Positions 54,139 to 64,000 of a DNA stretch of 64,000 bases are shown here, piece after piece. The stretch is taken from the NCBI RefSeq assembly GCF_900215375.1, contig NZ_OBEF01000003.1:248001-312000 (forward strand), given 5' to 3'. The DNA comes from Enterobacter sp. CC120223-11. Its GTDB lineage: Bacteria > Pseudomonadota > Gammaproteobacteria > Enterobacterales > Enterobacteriaceae. Numbering within the stretch: the first letter of the stretch is position 1; every line of letters begins with the position of its first letter. The translations under genes and the position numbers were made by a program. The notes beneath the pieces were generated by a model that worked only from the letters and a program-made list of their open reading frames with translations, was not told the DNA's origin and searched no databases.

Positions 54139-57100
54139 TTAGTTGATGGCAAAGTAACTGCTGTTGAGCATCAGCTCCAGCGGTTGGCTGGCGGCGATGG
54201 TGTCCCCGTAAATAAGATCCACGCCAATACCTGAGAGGGTGTCCATCATCAGCGCCTGGTTGGTCGGCCCGGCAATCGTTTTCATGCCCAGCCGCTGGGC
54301 ATGACCCTGCACGATAGTCACCATCATTTCATCCATCAGGCTGGCGTGAACGTTGCCGATAATTTCCGGATCCAGCATCACGTAGTCGGCACTGCCGGCG
54401 CTGAGATGTTCAAAAAGTCCAGAATCCTGGCCAACCTGGCTGATGATGATTTTGCATCCCGCTTTGCGGAGCTGATTCAACCCGTCCTGCACGCCCGTTT
54501 GTAACAGGCAATCGGCGCTAAACACCAGATGCAGCAGGCGGGCGGGCATGCCGCTGTTGCTCAGGCCATCGAGGATTTCATTAAGTAGCACCGGGCCGGT
54601 AAGGCCTGCCGCTGACAGGGGAAGGGTGATGCTTATCCCGCGCGCGGCAACAATATGCGCCCAGTTACGGAAGAACTCCTGGTAGATGCGGCGATCGAGG
54701 GCGTGGATCAACTCCTGATCCGCCAGCCCTTTGCGGAAGGCCTGCTCTTCAACCATTTCGCCTTCACTGGTCCAAAGACGCAGGGAGAGCAGCCAGAAGC
54801 TGCTGCTTTCCGGCACGCGCGGTGAAGCCACGCTGCGGGCCATCAGCACCAGATGGTTGTCACGCACCATATGCCACTGTTCGTCGAGCGACATCATGCT
54901 GCGCTGCTGGTGAAGCCTCTCCTGCTGTGGCTCATACACGCTGACAATACCGCGGCCGTTATTTTTTGAGGTATAGCAGGCAATATCCGCCTGGGACATG
55001 ACTTCTGTGGCCAGGTGGTTACTCTCATCAATCAGGGTGATCCCGGCGCTGGCGCCGATGCGATGTAAACGCCCCTCCCACATAAAGTGGTAATCGTTGA
55101 TCGCCTGAATGAGGCGCCCGGAAATGTAGCGTGCACTCTCGATATTGCAGTCCGGCAGCAGCAGACCAAATTCATCACCGCCCAGGCGGGCCAGAACATC
55201 GCTGGTGCGCAACATGCCGAGCATCATCGAAGACAGCTCACGCAGCAGGGCATCCCCGGCAGCGTGACCGGCCGTGTCATTCACTGCTTTGAAGCGGTCA
55301 AGATCGATATACACCAGCGCATGACGCTGATGGGTTTCCTGCACGGTCTGCAACAGGCGTTTCAAGTGATGTTCAAAGCTTACACGGTTTGCCAGATGGG
55401 TGAGGGCATCGTGAGATGCGCTGTAGCTCAGCTGGCGCAGCATTTTACGTGACTCCGTGACATCCTGAATAACCAGCACGGATCCGATATTTTGCCCGTC
55501 CAGCGTACTGAGTGGGGTAATGCTGTAGTGGATATCGTAGCTGCCACCGTTGCGGCAGTGCAGGACGACATCCTGATCGATGTCGGTGCGCGACGTATCG
55601 CCACTGTGAATATTTTCCATCAGCGGGCCGTTGTCGCCAAAAGTGATGCGCAGGACGTGAAGCAGCGGCTGCTTTATCGCTTCTTCCTGGCTCCAGCCGC
55701 TCATCTTTTCGGCAACCGGGTTCATAAAGATGACATTCATGTCGACGTCGGTACACAGCACGGCTTCACCGATAGAGTCGAGGGTGATGTGCAGACGCTC
55801 TTTTTCCTGGAACAGGGCTTCGTTGAGCTGTTTCACCTCGGTCATGTCGATATTGATACCGAGTAACCGTTCCACTTCACCCTGTTTGTTCAGCACCCGG
55901 TTAGCCAGCGAGCGGATATGGCGAATGCCTTCCTTCACCTGAATGCGGAATTCCAGCTTGAACGGCGAGCGGGCGAGGAGGGCATGACGGATCACGCGTT
56001 CAGCCTCTTCCCGATCCTCTTCTATCACACAGTGATGCCAAAGTTGCCAGGTTGGCTTGAGGTGAGAGGGGATCTCATAGAGCTCGAACATGCGCTTATC
56101 CCATGAGATGAGGTCGGGCTCCAGCTCCCACTCCCAGATACCAATTCCACCCGCTTCGTTAGCGAGAGTAATTCGCTCCATCAGGCGCTTATTCACCCAT
56201 TCGGTGTGCTTCAGGTCGTTGATATCTTCAATCTGGGCGATGAAATAGAGCGGCGTGCCATCGGCGTGTCTCACCAGCGAAACCGCCAGCAGCGCCCATA
56301 CGACGTCACCTTTACGCGTGTAGTAGCGCTTTTCCATGGTGTAGGTGTTGATCTCACCGCTCACCAGCTGCTCAAGCTGTGCCAGGTCGTTGCCGAGATC
56401 TTCCGGCAAAGTCAGCTGCTGGAAGGTCATGGTGCGCAGCTCATTCTGGGAGTAGCCAAGGAACTTACAGAGCGCCTTGTTGGCCTGTAACCACTGGCCT
56501 TCCGTGCCCACCAGTGCCATGCCGATGGCGGAATATTCCATCGCGTTTCTGAAGCGCTCTTCGCTTTCGGTGATGTGCTTGCGTTCGGCGCGGAAGGCGT
56601 ACATGACCATCGTCATGACGTTGGCGGGCAGCAGCATCATCAGGAACGGAAGCCAGGGCGCGTTGGACATCGCATAAGCCTGCGGCGTCGGCAGCGCGAC
56701 GGGATGAGTCGCCATCATCAGCGACACCATCATGATGGTAATAAGGAAGATGCTGAAAGCCTCCATGCGCGGCAGGCGCACGGCGCTCCACATCAGCAGC
56801 ACAATCACGCAGGTAAACGGCCAGGGCAGCCATATCATCGACACGGCGCTCAGGGCAAGGGTCACCGCCAGCGTCAGCAGCGTTTCCAGCAGCAGACGCG
56901 GATTACGATGGCGCAGAAGGTAATGATTTTTATAGAGCAGTCCCAAAGGCACCAGGGCTAACGCGCCGATAGATTCTGACAGCACCCAGACGAGGAACGT
57001 GTGGATCCCGTTGGCAGCAGGCGCAAACAAGAGTACCAGCACCCCACCCACCAAGGGGGGAATGACCGCGCTGGATACGGCCAGTCGCACCCAGTCAAGC

Positions 57101-57462
57101 AGGTTTTGCAGCGGGTTATAGGACGGTAAGAATTTGCGCAACAGCAGCGCGCCAAGCGCGGCTTCAACCACATTAATAAAGGTAAAAACAAGGTTAATGG
57201 CGCTGAACGGGAACAGCAAGACAGAGGCAAGCACGCTTGATACGGAACAGACGGCAGCGATGGTGGGCCACATTTTTCCGGCATGGCGGTAGAATGCGAC
57301 CATCATGATCGCCGTAGGGAACCATAACGGCGCAAGGATGGTTCCGAAACGTGTCAATTCGAGCGAGAAAAGCGTAAAGATAAACGTCAGCAGCCCAAGG
57401 CTCACCATACGTAACAGAGTATGAGACGGGGTCACCGACGCTCTTTTTTCGGATATCTTCAT
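54139..57462 (-). CDS. yegE: YegE (DgcE), membrane diguanylate cyclase with degenerate EAL domain
   Basis: The protein has 1107 residues (E. coli 1105). The order is MASE1 membrane domain (about 1-285, 8 helices), three PAS/PAC domains (about 300-675, e.g. FRNAMEYSAIGMALV and LDSIGEAVLCTDVDMNVIF), GGDEF (690-850, with GGDEF at about 760-764) and a C-terminal EAL-like domain (860-1107). The EAL domain lacks the EAL motif and key metal-binding residues, so only cyclase activity is expected. In E. coli YegE heads the c-di-GMP cascade that drives csgD and curli expression. Confidence 0.94.
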   Translation of the reverse strand: MKISEKRASVTPSHTLLRMVSLGLLTFIFTLFSLELTRFGTILAPLWFPTAIMMVAFYRHAGKMWPTIAAVCSVSSVLASVLLFPFSAINLVFTFINVVEAALGALLLRKFLPSYNPLQNLLDWVRLAVSSAVIPPLVGGVLVLLFAPAANGIHTFLVWVLSESIGALALVPLGLLYKNHYLLRHRNPRLLLETLLTLAVTLALSAVSMIWLPWPFTCVIVLLMWSAVRLPRMEAFSIFLITIMMVSLMMATHPVALPTPQAYAMSNAPWLPFLMMLLPANVMTMVMYAFRAERKHITESEERFRNAMEYSAIGMALVGTEGQWLQANKALCKFLGYSQNELRTMTFQQLTLPEDLGNDLAQLEQLVSGEINTYTMEKRYYTRKGDVVWALLAVSLVRHADGTPLYFIAQIEDINDLKHTEWVNKRLMERITLANEAGGIGIWEWELEPDLISWDKRMFELYEIPSHLKPTWQLWHHCVIEEDREEAERVIRHALLARSPFKLEFRIQVKEGIRHIRSLANRVLNKQGEVERLLGINIDMTEVKQLNEALFQEKERLHITLDSIGEAVLCTDVDMNVIFMNPVAEKMSGWSQEEAIKQPLLHVLRITFGDNGPLMENIHSGDTSRTDIDQDVVLHCRNGGSYDIHYSITPLSTLDGQNIGSVLVIQDVTESRKMLRQLSYSASHDALTHLANRVSFEHHLKRLLQTVQETHQRHALVYIDLDRFKAVNDTAGHAAGDALLRELSSMMLGMLRTSDVLARLGGDEFGLLLPDCNIESARYISGRLIQAINDYHFMWEGRLHRIGASAGITLIDESNHLATEVMSQADIACYTSKNNGRGIVSVYEPQQERLHQQRSMMSLDEQWHMVRDNHLVLMARSVASPRVPESSSFWLLSLRLWTSEGEMVEEQAFRKGLADQELIHALDRRIYQEFFRNWAHIVAARGISITLPLSAAGLTGPVLLNEILDGLSNSGMPARLLHLVFSADCLLQTGVQDGLNQLRKAGCKIIISQVGQDSGLFEHLSAGSADYVMLDPEIIGNVHASLMDEMMVTIVQGHAQRLGMKTIAGPTNQALMMDTLSGIGVDLIYGDTIAASQPLELMLNSSYFAIN

Positions 57463-57805
57463 TTACCGCTTTCCGCCAGGGCTTTCCGGCCGCGACTTTT
57501 CACGAGGAATCGGCCTGAATTCATTAGGATTATAAATGGGATCATGCTAGTACAAACAATTTACATTTCCTATGGCATCTGCTCATTATTTAGCAGCATT
57601 GAGAGATAAATTCGCAGTTTGCGCAAAAAGTGTCTGAAGCGTTGGAAAAGTGAGCATATTAATTTGCGAATAGTCACTTTTTATCCCGATGCGGGTGGAT
57701 GTCGTTTTCGACTGGTATCGGAAGACTGAAATACCTATAATTGCCGCGTTTGGCGCTCCGGCGTCACCCTTCTTCTCATCCAGGTTAATCAGGTCGCAAA
57801 AACTT
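57463..57805. other. Divergent promoter region between yegE and udk
   Basis: No gene is visible. An inverted repeat AAAAGTGA (57647-57654) / TCACTTTT (57674-57681) lies mid-way and could be a leader hairpin or operator for udk. Confidence 0.35.
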
Positions 57806-58447
57806 ATGACTGATAAGTCTCATCAGTGCGTCATTATAGGCATCGCCGGCGCATCGGCTTCGGGTAAAAGTCTCATCTCCAGCACCCTTTATCGCGAATT
57901 GCGTGAGCAGGTGGGTGACGAACATATTGGTGTTATCCCCGAAGACAGCTATTACAAAGACCAGAGTCATCTGTCGATGGAAGATCGCGTTAAAACGAAT
58001 TACGACCACCCAAGCGCGATGGACCACAGCCTGCTGTATCAGCATCTGCAAATGTTAAAACGTGGCGAAGCCATTGAACTGCCGGTCTACAGCTATGTGG
58101 AACACACCCGCATGCCGCAGACGGTTCACGTCAAGCCGAAGAAAGTGATTATCCTTGAAGGGATTTTACTGCTGACGGACGCCCGCCTGCGCGAAGAGCT
58201 GAACTTTTCGATTTTTGTCGATACGCCGCTGGATATCTGCCTGATGCGCCGCATCAAGCGTGATGTGAATGAACGCGGGCGCTCAATGGATTCCGTGATG
58301 GCGCAGTACCAGAAAACGGTGCGGCCGATGTTCCTGCAGTTCATCGAGCCATCCAAACAATATGCCGACATTATCGTGCCGCGTGGCGGGAAAAACCGCA
58401 TCGCTATTGATATCCTGAAGGCCAAAATCAGTCAGTTTTTTGAATAA
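57806..58447 (+). CDS. udk: Uridine kinase
   Basis: The ATG at 57806 gives 213 residues, as in E. coli; the longer frame to 57689 is not conserved. The P-loop GASASGKS at 15-22 and the sequence [16 protein letters not shown], with [13 protein letters not shown], identify uridine/cytidine kinase. It phosphorylates uridine and cytidine in pyrimidine salvage. It is followed by dcd and asmA on the same strand, as in E. coli. Confidence 0.95.
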   Translation: MTDKSHQCVIIGIAGASASGKSLISSTLYRELREQVGDEHIGVIPEDSYYKDQSHLSMEDRVKTNYDHPSAMDHSLLYQHLQMLKRGEAIELPVYSYVEHTRMPQTVHVKPKKVIILEGILLLTDARLREELNFSIFVDTPLDICLMRRIKRDVNERGRSMDSVMAQYQKTVRPMFLQFIEPSKQYADIIVPRGGKNRIAIDILKAKISQFFE

Positions 58448-58518
58448 TTCCCCTGAATTAGGTACTGTGCATCTTGACCCGGCAGACGCCGGGCTTGCTG
58501 CATTAAAGGAGATAGCGC

Positions 58519-59100
58519 ATGCGTCTGTGTGATCGAGATATTGAAGCCTGGCTGGATCAAGGCCGACTGGCCATTTCCCCACGCCCTCCGGTGGAGCGCA
58601 TAAACGGCGCAACGGTGGACGTACGTCTTGGCAATAAATTCCGTACCTTCAGCGGACACACGGCGGCCTTTATCGATCTCAGTGGCCCAAAAGCGGAAGT
58701 GAGCGCTGCGCTCGACAAAGTGATGAGCGAAGAGATCGTCCTCAAGGAAGATGAAGCGTTCTATCTCCATCCGGGTGAGCTGGCCCTGGCGGTTACCCTG
58801 GAATCCGTGACCATTCCTGCTGATTTAGTGGGCTGGCTTGACGGGCGTTCTTCTCTGGCGCGACTGGGGCTGATGGTCCACGTCACCGCGCATCGCATCG
58901 ATCCTGGCTGGTCTGGTTGCATCGTGCTTGAGTTCTACAACTCGGGCAAGCTGCCGCTGGCGCTGCGTCCAGGGATGCTGATTGGCGCGCTGAGTTTTGA
59001 ACCGCTCTCTGGCCCGGCTGCCCGCCCTTATAATCGCCGTGAAGACGCCAAGTACCGTGACCAGCAGGGCGCGGTAGCCAGTCGTATCGATAAAGACTGA
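58519..59100 (+). CDS. dcd: dCTP deaminase
   Basis: The protein has 193 residues, as in E. coli. The signature [21 protein letters not shown] with the catalytic Glu in [11 protein letters not shown] and the C-terminal [18 protein letters not shown] nucleotide lid are present. It deaminates dCTP to dUTP for dTMP synthesis. AAAGGAGATAG precedes the start. A weak hairpin CCCGGC-AGAC-GCCGGG lies upstream in the udk-dcd gap. Confidence 0.95.
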   Translation: MRLCDRDIEAWLDQGRLAISPRPPVERINGATVDVRLGNKFRTFSGHTAAFIDLSGPKAEVSAALDKVMSEEIVLKEDEAFYLHPGELALAVTLESVTIPADLVGWLDGRSSLARLGLMVHVTAHRIDPGWSGCIVLEFYNSGKLPLALRPGMLIGALSFEPLSGPAARPYNRREDAKYRDQQGAVASRIDKD

Positions 59101-59125
59101 GCGTGACGGACGCGCCGGAGACCTC

Positions 59126-60967
59126 ATGAGACGAATTCTGACAACGCTGATGATTTTGCTGGTCGTTATTGTGACCGGCCTGTCAGCGCTGGTGCTGCTG
59201 GTGAATCCCAACGATTTTCGTGACTATCTGGTGCGCCAGGTCGCGGATCGTAGCGGCTATCAGCTGCAGTTAGACGGTCCGCTGCGCTGGCACGTCTGGC
59301 CGCAGCTCAGCATTTTGTCCGGCAGAATGACTCTGACGGAGCCCGGTGCTGGCGCGCCGCTGGTGAAAGCGGACAATATGCGCCTTGATGTGGCGCTGAT
59401 CCCGCTTTTATCGCATCAGTTGAAAGTGAACCAGGTGATGCTGAAAGGGGCGGTGATTGAGCTGACCCCGGCAACGGAAGCCGTGAAAAACAGCGCAGCG
59501 CCGGTCGCACCTCGCGAGAATACCCTGCCTCAGGCGCCTGATGATCGTGGTTGGTCGTTCGATATCGCCAAACTCAAGGTCTCCGACAGCGTACTGGTAT
59601 TCCAGCATGAGAGTGACGAGCAGGTTACCGTGCGTGACATTAACCTGCAGATGGTCCAGGACGAGCATTACCAGGCCGACGTCGATTTTTCCGGACGAAT
59701 TAACCGCGATCAGCGCGATCTTAATCTTTCGTTTAATGCGAAGGTGAACGCCGGGGATTTCCCTCACGTATTGACCGCCAACTTCAGCCAGCTCAACTGG
59801 CAGCTGCAGGGGGCCGATCTTCCGGCCCAGGGCATTGCAGGGCAGGCCTCGCTCCAGGCGGAGTGGCAGGAAGATCAAAAGCGTCTGAGCTTCAGTCAGC
59901 TCCAGCTTACCGCCAACGACAGCACGCTGGCGGGCAGTGGTAGCGTCACGCTGGACGACAAGCCTCAGTGGCAGCTGGACCTGCACTCCGACAAGCTCAA
60001 TCTGGACAATCTGCTTTCTCAGGCCAACCCCGTTGCGAACAGTACCGTCAGTCAGCAGAGTCAAACACGTCAGCAACGCCCGGTGATTGCCGACAGCGTG
60101 AAACAGCCAGACTACAGCAGTCTGCGAGCCTTCACTGCGGCGCTGAAGCTGCAAGTAGGTCAGATCCTTTGGCGCGGTATGAACTTCACTGACGTCAACG
60201 TACAGGCCACGAACAGCTACGGTTTACTGACCCTCTCAGAGCTTCATGGCAAGCTGGATGGCGGCACGCTGTCACTTCCCGGGAGCCTGGATGCACGGCA
60301 GGACAAACCACTTTCTGCATTTGAACCGAAGCTCGATAACATCCAAATCGGAACGCTGCTGAAAGCGTTTGATTATGGCATCAACCTGACCGGGAAACTG
60401 TCACTCACCGGTGAGTTTGAAGGGGGCAAAATTGATGCTGATAGCTTCCGCCGCAGCTGGCAAGGGCAGGCGAAGCTGTCGCTACTGGATTCCCGTGCCG
60501 AAGGACTTAACTTCCAGCAGCTGGTGCAGCAGGCCGTTGAGCGCAGCACCAATGTGAAAGCGAAGGAAAATCTGGATAGCGCTACCCGACTTGACGAATT
60601 TACCAGCAGCCTGACGCTGAATAACGGCATCATGTCGCTGAGTGACATGAACGGAAAATCAGCGATGATGGCCCTTGGCGGTCAGGGTTCGCTGGATCTG
60701 GTGAAGGAAGAGGGTGATATGCGTTTTAACGTGCGCGTACTCGATGGCTGGCAGGGTGAAAGCAAACTGATTGATACCCTGAAGAATACGGCCATTCCGC
60801 TGCGGGTCTACGGTAAATGGGATGCCCTCAACTACAGTCTTCAGGTTGATCAGGTCCTGCGTAAACAGCTGCAAAGTGAAGCCCGCAATCGCCTGAAAGC
60901 CTGGGCCGATAAAAACCAGGACAGCCAGTCGGGCAAAGATCTAAAAAAACTGCTCGATAAACTCTGA
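59126..60967 (+). CDS. asmA: AsmA-family inner-membrane protein
   Basis: The protein has 613 residues (E. coli 617). An N-terminal transmembrane helix (LTTLMILLVVIVTGLSALVLLV) is followed by the AsmA domain (VNPNDFRDYLVRQVADRSGYQ, LRWHVWPQLSI), a long beta-groove of the bridge-like lipid-transfer family, and a C-terminal helical part (ARNRLKAWADKNQDSQSGKD). AsmA affects outer membrane assembly and lipid balance. GGAG precedes the ATG. It is 25 bases downstream of dcd. Confidence 0.93.
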   Translation: MRRILTTLMILLVVIVTGLSALVLLVNPNDFRDYLVRQVADRSGYQLQLDGPLRWHVWPQLSILSGRMTLTEPGAGAPLVKADNMRLDVALIPLLSHQLKVNQVMLKGAVIELTPATEAVKNSAAPVAPRENTLPQAPDDRGWSFDIAKLKVSDSVLVFQHESDEQVTVRDINLQMVQDEHYQADVDFSGRINRDQRDLNLSFNAKVNAGDFPHVLTANFSQLNWQLQGADLPAQGIAGQASLQAEWQEDQKRLSFSQLQLTANDSTLAGSGSVTLDDKPQWQLDLHSDKLNLDNLLSQANPVANSTVSQQSQTRQQRPVIADSVKQPDYSSLRAFTAALKLQVGQILWRGMNFTDVNVQATNSYGLLTLSELHGKLDGGTLSLPGSLDARQDKPLSAFEPKLDNIQIGTLLKAFDYGINLTGKLSLTGEFEGGKIDADSFRRSWQGQAKLSLLDSRAEGLNFQQLVQQAVERSTNVKAKENLDSATRLDEFTSSLTLNNGIMSLSDMNGKSAMMALGGQGSLDLVKEEGDMRFNVRVLDGWQGESKLIDTLKNTAIPLRVYGKWDALNYSLQVDQVLRKQLQSEARNRLKAWADKNQDSQSGKDLKKLLDKL

Positions 60968-60977
60968 TCTCTTCTTT

Positions 60978-61011
60978 GCTCACAGCCGTGCGAATCCGCC
61001 CGGCTGTGAGC
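60978..61011. terminator. Hairpin between convergent asmA and yegH
   Basis: A perfect 11-bp stem GCTCACAGCCG/CGGCTGTGAGC has a 12-base loop and lies between the two stops. No T-run follows on either strand, so it is probably a bidirectional 3' end rather than a classical terminator. Confidence 0.6.
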
Positions 61012-61016
61012 CCGCA

Positions 61017-62603
61017 TCACACTTCGTAAGTGAGCTCATCGTCATCCTGAACGGGCGGAACAATCTGCACGCGCTGAACGCGGTGATTTTCAACCTGCAA
61101 CGTCTTCAGGGTAAAACCTTCCACCTCAATGGCTTCACCGGCCTCTGGCACGCGCTGAAGATGTTCCATCAGCAGTCCGGCAATGGTGTGATATTCCCGC
61201 TTTTCATCGAGCGGTATTGGCACATACTGAACCAGATCTTCCAGCGGCATATGGCCATTGGCGGTCCAGCTGCCGTCGCTATTTTTCTGGATATCATGGC
61301 GGGCATCAATCTCCTGCACTTCATTTGGCAGGTTTCCGGCAATGGTTTCCATCACGTCACTCAGGGTAACAATCCCTTCCACAGAACCGAACTCATCCAC
61401 CACAAAGGCAAAATGCGTCCTCGCATTACGGAACTGCTCCAGTGCGGCCAGCAGCGGCAGCGTTTCAGGGAAGACCAACGGCTGGCGAATCAGCACCCGC
61501 AAATTCAGCGCTTCACCCCGCAGTGACTGAGCAAGCAGATCGATGACGTGGACAACACCGAGCAGCTCTTCATCGTTATCACCACCGGTAACGACCAGGC
61601 GAGTGTGCTGATTTTTTCCCAGCAGGGCTCGCACTTCCTCTTCCGGTGCGCTGAGATCGATGTGCTCAATGTCATGACGAGAAGTCATGATGCTGCTGAC
61701 GCTGCGCTGGTTGAGATTCAGCACACGCTCGATCATCCGCCGCTCCTGCAGCTCGAAAACGGGTTCGTCTTTATGGTCGGCAATCAGCGAGGCAGTTTGT
61801 GCATCCAGTTCCGCGTCTTCCTTCTGTCCGCTCAACAGGCGCATGACCGCTTCCGTGGTGCGACTGCGCAGGCTCTGGTTAGCAGACAAAAATCGACGTC
61901 GGTTGAAGTGAGCCAGCTGATTCAGGGCTTCAATTATCACCGAGAAGCCGATGGCGGCATACAGATACCCTTTCGGAATGTAGAAGCCAAAGCCTTCCGC
62001 CACCAGGCTGAAGCCAATCATCAACAGGAAGCTCAGACACAGGATGACGATGGTCGGGTGGCTGTTCACAAAGCGCGTGAGCGCTTTACTGGCGAACAGC
62101 ATCATGGTGATAGCGATGACGACCGCAGCCATCATGACCAGCAGATGGTCGACCATGCCGACCGCGGTAATCACTGAATCAAGGGAGAATACCGCATCAA
62201 GGACCACAATCTGTGCCACAACGGCCCAGAACTTCGCGCCGCGCCGCTGCGTCGGGCCGTCGGAGTCCTTGCCTTCCAGCCGCTCATTGAGCTCAACTGT
62301 AGCCTTAAACAGCAGGAACAGACCGCCTCCCAGCATGATCAGGTCTCGCGCGCTGAAGCTCAGATCGCGGATGGAAAACAGGGGACGGGTCAGGGTGACC
62401 AGCCAGGAGATGGAGGCCAGCAGCAGCAAGCGCATGACCATCGCCAGAATGAGCCCGGTAATGCGTGCCCGGTTGCGTTCTGCCGGGGGGAGTTTTTCCG
62501 CAAGGATCGCGATAAAAACCAGATTATCGATCCCGAGTACCAACTCGATGACGACTAAAGTAATGAGGCCTGCCCAGATTGAGGGATCGGCAATCCATTC
62601 CAT
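61017..62603 (-). CDS. yegH: YegH, TerC-CBS-CorC membrane protein
   Basis: The protein has 528 residues (E. coli 527). Residues 1-230 are a TerC-type membrane domain ([20 protein letters not shown] with the conserved Asp), followed by a pair of CBS domains (about 300-420, [21 protein letters not shown]) and a CorC/HlyC transporter-associated domain (about 440-515, [14 protein letters not shown]). TerC-like proteins are linked to metal ion export, manganese in particular; YegH's substrate is untested here. It lies divergent from wza. Confidence 0.92.
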   Translation of the reverse strand: MEWIADPSIWAGLITLVVIELVLGIDNLVFIAILAEKLPPAERNRARITGLILAMVMRLLLLASISWLVTLTRPLFSIRDLSFSARDLIMLGGGLFLLFKATVELNERLEGKDSDGPTQRRGAKFWAVVAQIVVLDAVFSLDSVITAVGMVDHLLVMMAAVVIAITMMLFASKALTRFVNSHPTIVILCLSFLLMIGFSLVAEGFGFYIPKGYLYAAIGFSVIIEALNQLAHFNRRRFLSANQSLRSRTTEAVMRLLSGQKEDAELDAQTASLIADHKDEPVFELQERRMIERVLNLNQRSVSSIMTSRHDIEHIDLSAPEEEVRALLGKNQHTRLVVTGGDNDEELLGVVHVIDLLAQSLRGEALNLRVLIRQPLVFPETLPLLAALEQFRNARTHFAFVVDEFGSVEGIVTLSDVMETIAGNLPNEVQEIDARHDIQKNSDGSWTANGHMPLEDLVQYVPIPLDEKREYHTIAGLLMEHLQRVPEAGEAIEVEGFTLKTLQVENHRVQRVQIVPPVQDDDELTYEV

Positions 62604-63046
62604 ATGCTGTTTAACACCTTCTGCGTGATGAAAATTGTCACATCAGGATCATGGTTAACGAACAGCAAAATTGCAATATATGCTGAGGATAATCTTAAAT
62701 TGAATTTATTACGGGAGTGAAATATCCCTTCTTTTTATGTAATTAATAATGCTATTCCACTGGCGCGAATATATTTTGAGCAATGCTGGCGTAGAGGTAA
62801 TGTCAATATAAAGATAATCCTAAAATGGAACACCCTTTCTTAATATTTATCCTAAAAGCACCTCCATCGGGCATTGTGTTCTTGTCGAATATAAAGCTTG
62901 CTGCAACAATCAAACCGCATAAATCAATATTAAAGTCGTGTCCTGTCTCGTTATTAAAAATGTGAGGGCACCTTTACCTGCATGACGCCTTATCTCGCCT
63001 GTGCGGCTGGATATGCAGCAGTAGCAAACATAACCCTATGATTACG
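62604..63046. other. Upstream region of the colanic acid/capsule operon
   Basis: No gene is visible in this AT-rich stretch. It likely holds the wza promoter. Two weak RcsAB-like boxes can be read: TAAGATTATCCTCA on the bottom strand at 62684-62697 (11 of 14) and TAAAGATAATCCTA on the top strand at 62809-62822 (11 of 14). Confidence 0.4.
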
Positions 63047-63085
63047 CAGTAGACTGGTAGCTGAGAGCCTGGGGCGGTAGCGTGC
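63047..63085 (+). promoter_or_regulatory. JUMPstart element with ops site for RfaH
   Basis: The 39 bases begin CAGTAGACTGGTAGCTGAG and end with the ops core GGCGGTAGCGTG at 63073-63084. Ops pauses RNA polymerase and recruits the antiterminator RfaH, which is needed to transcribe long polysaccharide operons. It lies about 185 bases upstream of wza. Confidence 0.94.
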
Positions 63086-63268
63086 CTGACGGCCAGTGAT
63101 TAGCCTGGATTTATTCTGTCAACGGCCTGCCTTTGAATAATGCTTTTTAGGAATGATGCCAGTTATATTTCTTTTTTGTTAACGGCATTCTCAATGTAAA
63201 TGATCGGAACGGGTTCTGATCTTTTATTCGCACAGGATAATTTCTCCGCCGAAAGTGAAAAATAATCA

Positions 63269-64000
63269 ATGATGAAATCCCAACTGAAATTGATGCCATT
63301 ATTGGTGTCTGCAATCCTGATGAGCGGTTGCACAGTCCTGCCTGGAAGCAATATGTCGACCTTCGGGAAAGACGTGATTAAGCAGCAGGATGCTGATTTT
63401 AACATCGACCGAATGGTGAATGTTTATCCGCTGACCCCGCGACTGATTGAACAGTTGCGCCCTCGTCCAAACGTCGCGCAGCCCAACATGTCGCTGGATC
63501 AGGAGTTAAGCAATTACCAGTATCGTGTCGGCCCGGGTGACGTACTGAGCGTCACCGTCTGGGACCATCCTGAGTTAACCACCCCGGCGGGGCAGTATCG
63601 CAGCTCAAGCGACACGGGCAACTGGGTTCAGCCCGACGGCTCAATTTTCTATCCCTATATCGGACGTGTGCAGGTTGCCGGCAAATCGCTTGCCGAAATC
63701 CGCGACATGATTACCGGACGACTTGCCACTTATATCACCGACCCGCAGGTGGACGTGAACGTGGCGGCATTCCGCTCGCAGAAAGCCTACGTCTCGGGCC
63801 AGGTCAATAAGTCAGGTCAGCAGGCGATCACTAACGTGCCGCTGACCGTGCTGGATGCCATCAACAATGCAGGCGGCATGACTGACCTTGCAGACTGGCG
63901 CAACGTGGTCCTGACGCACAACGGCAAGGAAGAGCGTATTTCCCTGCAGGCGCTGATGCAAAACGGCGACCTCAGTCAGAACCGTTTGCTCTACCCGGGT
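63269..64000 (+). CDS. wza: Wza, outer-membrane polysaccharide export lipoprotein (3' truncated by window edge)
   Basis: Translation starts at ATG 63269 or 63272 and the frame is open to the window edge, so about 244 of 379 residues are seen. The signal ends MSGC (Cys20 counted from the second Met). The export domain [19 protein letters not shown] and the SLBB repeat [16 protein letters not shown] are identical in place to those of GfcE. It begins the capsule or colanic acid operon, preceded by yegH and a JUMPstart element, as in E. coli. Confidence 0.95.
   Translation, partial: MMKSQLKLMPLLVSAILMSGCTVLPGSNMSTFGKDVIKQQDADFNIDRMVNVYPLTPRLIEQLRPRPNVAQPNMSLDQELSNYQYRVGPGDVLSVTVWDHPELTTPAGQYRSSSDTGNWVQPDGSIFYPYIGRVQVAGKSLAEIRDMITGRLATYITDPQVDVNVAAFRSQKAYVSGQVNKSGQQAITNVPLTVLDAINNAGGMTDLADWRNVVLTHNGKEERISLQALMQNGDLSQNRLLYPG

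Noticed and set aside
63163-63405. Leftward 80-codon frame over the wza start
   Set aside because: It is antisense to the wza lipoprotein signal and leader and shows no motif.
1-64000. CRISPR arrays, tRNA or rRNA genes, complete insertion sequences
   Set aside because: No regularly spaced direct repeats, no cloverleaf-like gene and no transposase frame were seen on reading through the window.

Overview
The window reads as a chromosomal segment of an Enterobacteriaceae species close to Enterobacter, Leclercia or Lelliottia. Most genes are near-identical in length and order to the E. coli block between the colanic acid (wza) operon and thiM, but the gfc/etp/etk cluster and a chaperone-usher operon lie in the same stretch. 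I cannot name the species from sequence alone. Both ends cut a gene: an AraC-type regulator at base 1 and wza at base 64000.

Region 1 (1-12.8 kb): a truncated AraC/GyrI-like regulator, an exported YtcJ-like amidohydrolase, then the polysaccharide export operon gfcABCDE-etp-etk followed by a WecA paralogue, then a GNAT acetyltransferase. Region 2 (12.9-19.9 kb): a TPP riboswitch with thiM-thiD, yegW, the convergent yegTUV set (transporter, ADP-ribosylglycohydrolase-like protein, PfkB kinase) and fbaB. Region 3 (20.1-27.3 kb): a chaperone-usher fimbrial operon with an RcsAB-like box upstream, followed by a CadC/MarT-like membrane regulator and a FidL-like partner.

Region 4 (28.3-37.2 kb) is the accessory island. 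It is a decayed P2/186-type prophage between yegS and the sRNA gene cyaR, whose 3' end overlaps the P2 attachment core. Remains can be read in P2 order: the 3' end of gene A (replication), a 186-type cos site, the 3' end of Q, broken R and S, an in-frame V-D fusion, and an intact ogr. Three deletions explain the missing genes. Two AT-rich cargo genes sit in P2 accessory slots: a NACHT-type STAND NTPase at the old/tin position next to cos, and a three-helix membrane protein between S and V. A further AT-rich pair, a secreted permuted-papain-like protein and a secreted cysteine-rich protein, lies between ogr and cyaR.

Region 5 (37.2-64 kb): trhP (yegQ), the baeR-baeS/mdtABCD envelope-stress and efflux operon with a BaeR-like box upstream of mdtA, an ibs/sib type I toxin-antitoxin locus with a 19-residue toxin, yegD, alkA, an MFS transporter, the diguanylate cyclase yegE, udk-dcd-asmA, yegH, and the start of the capsule operon with a clear JUMPstart/ops element before wza. 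The window therefore holds two Wza-type export systems.
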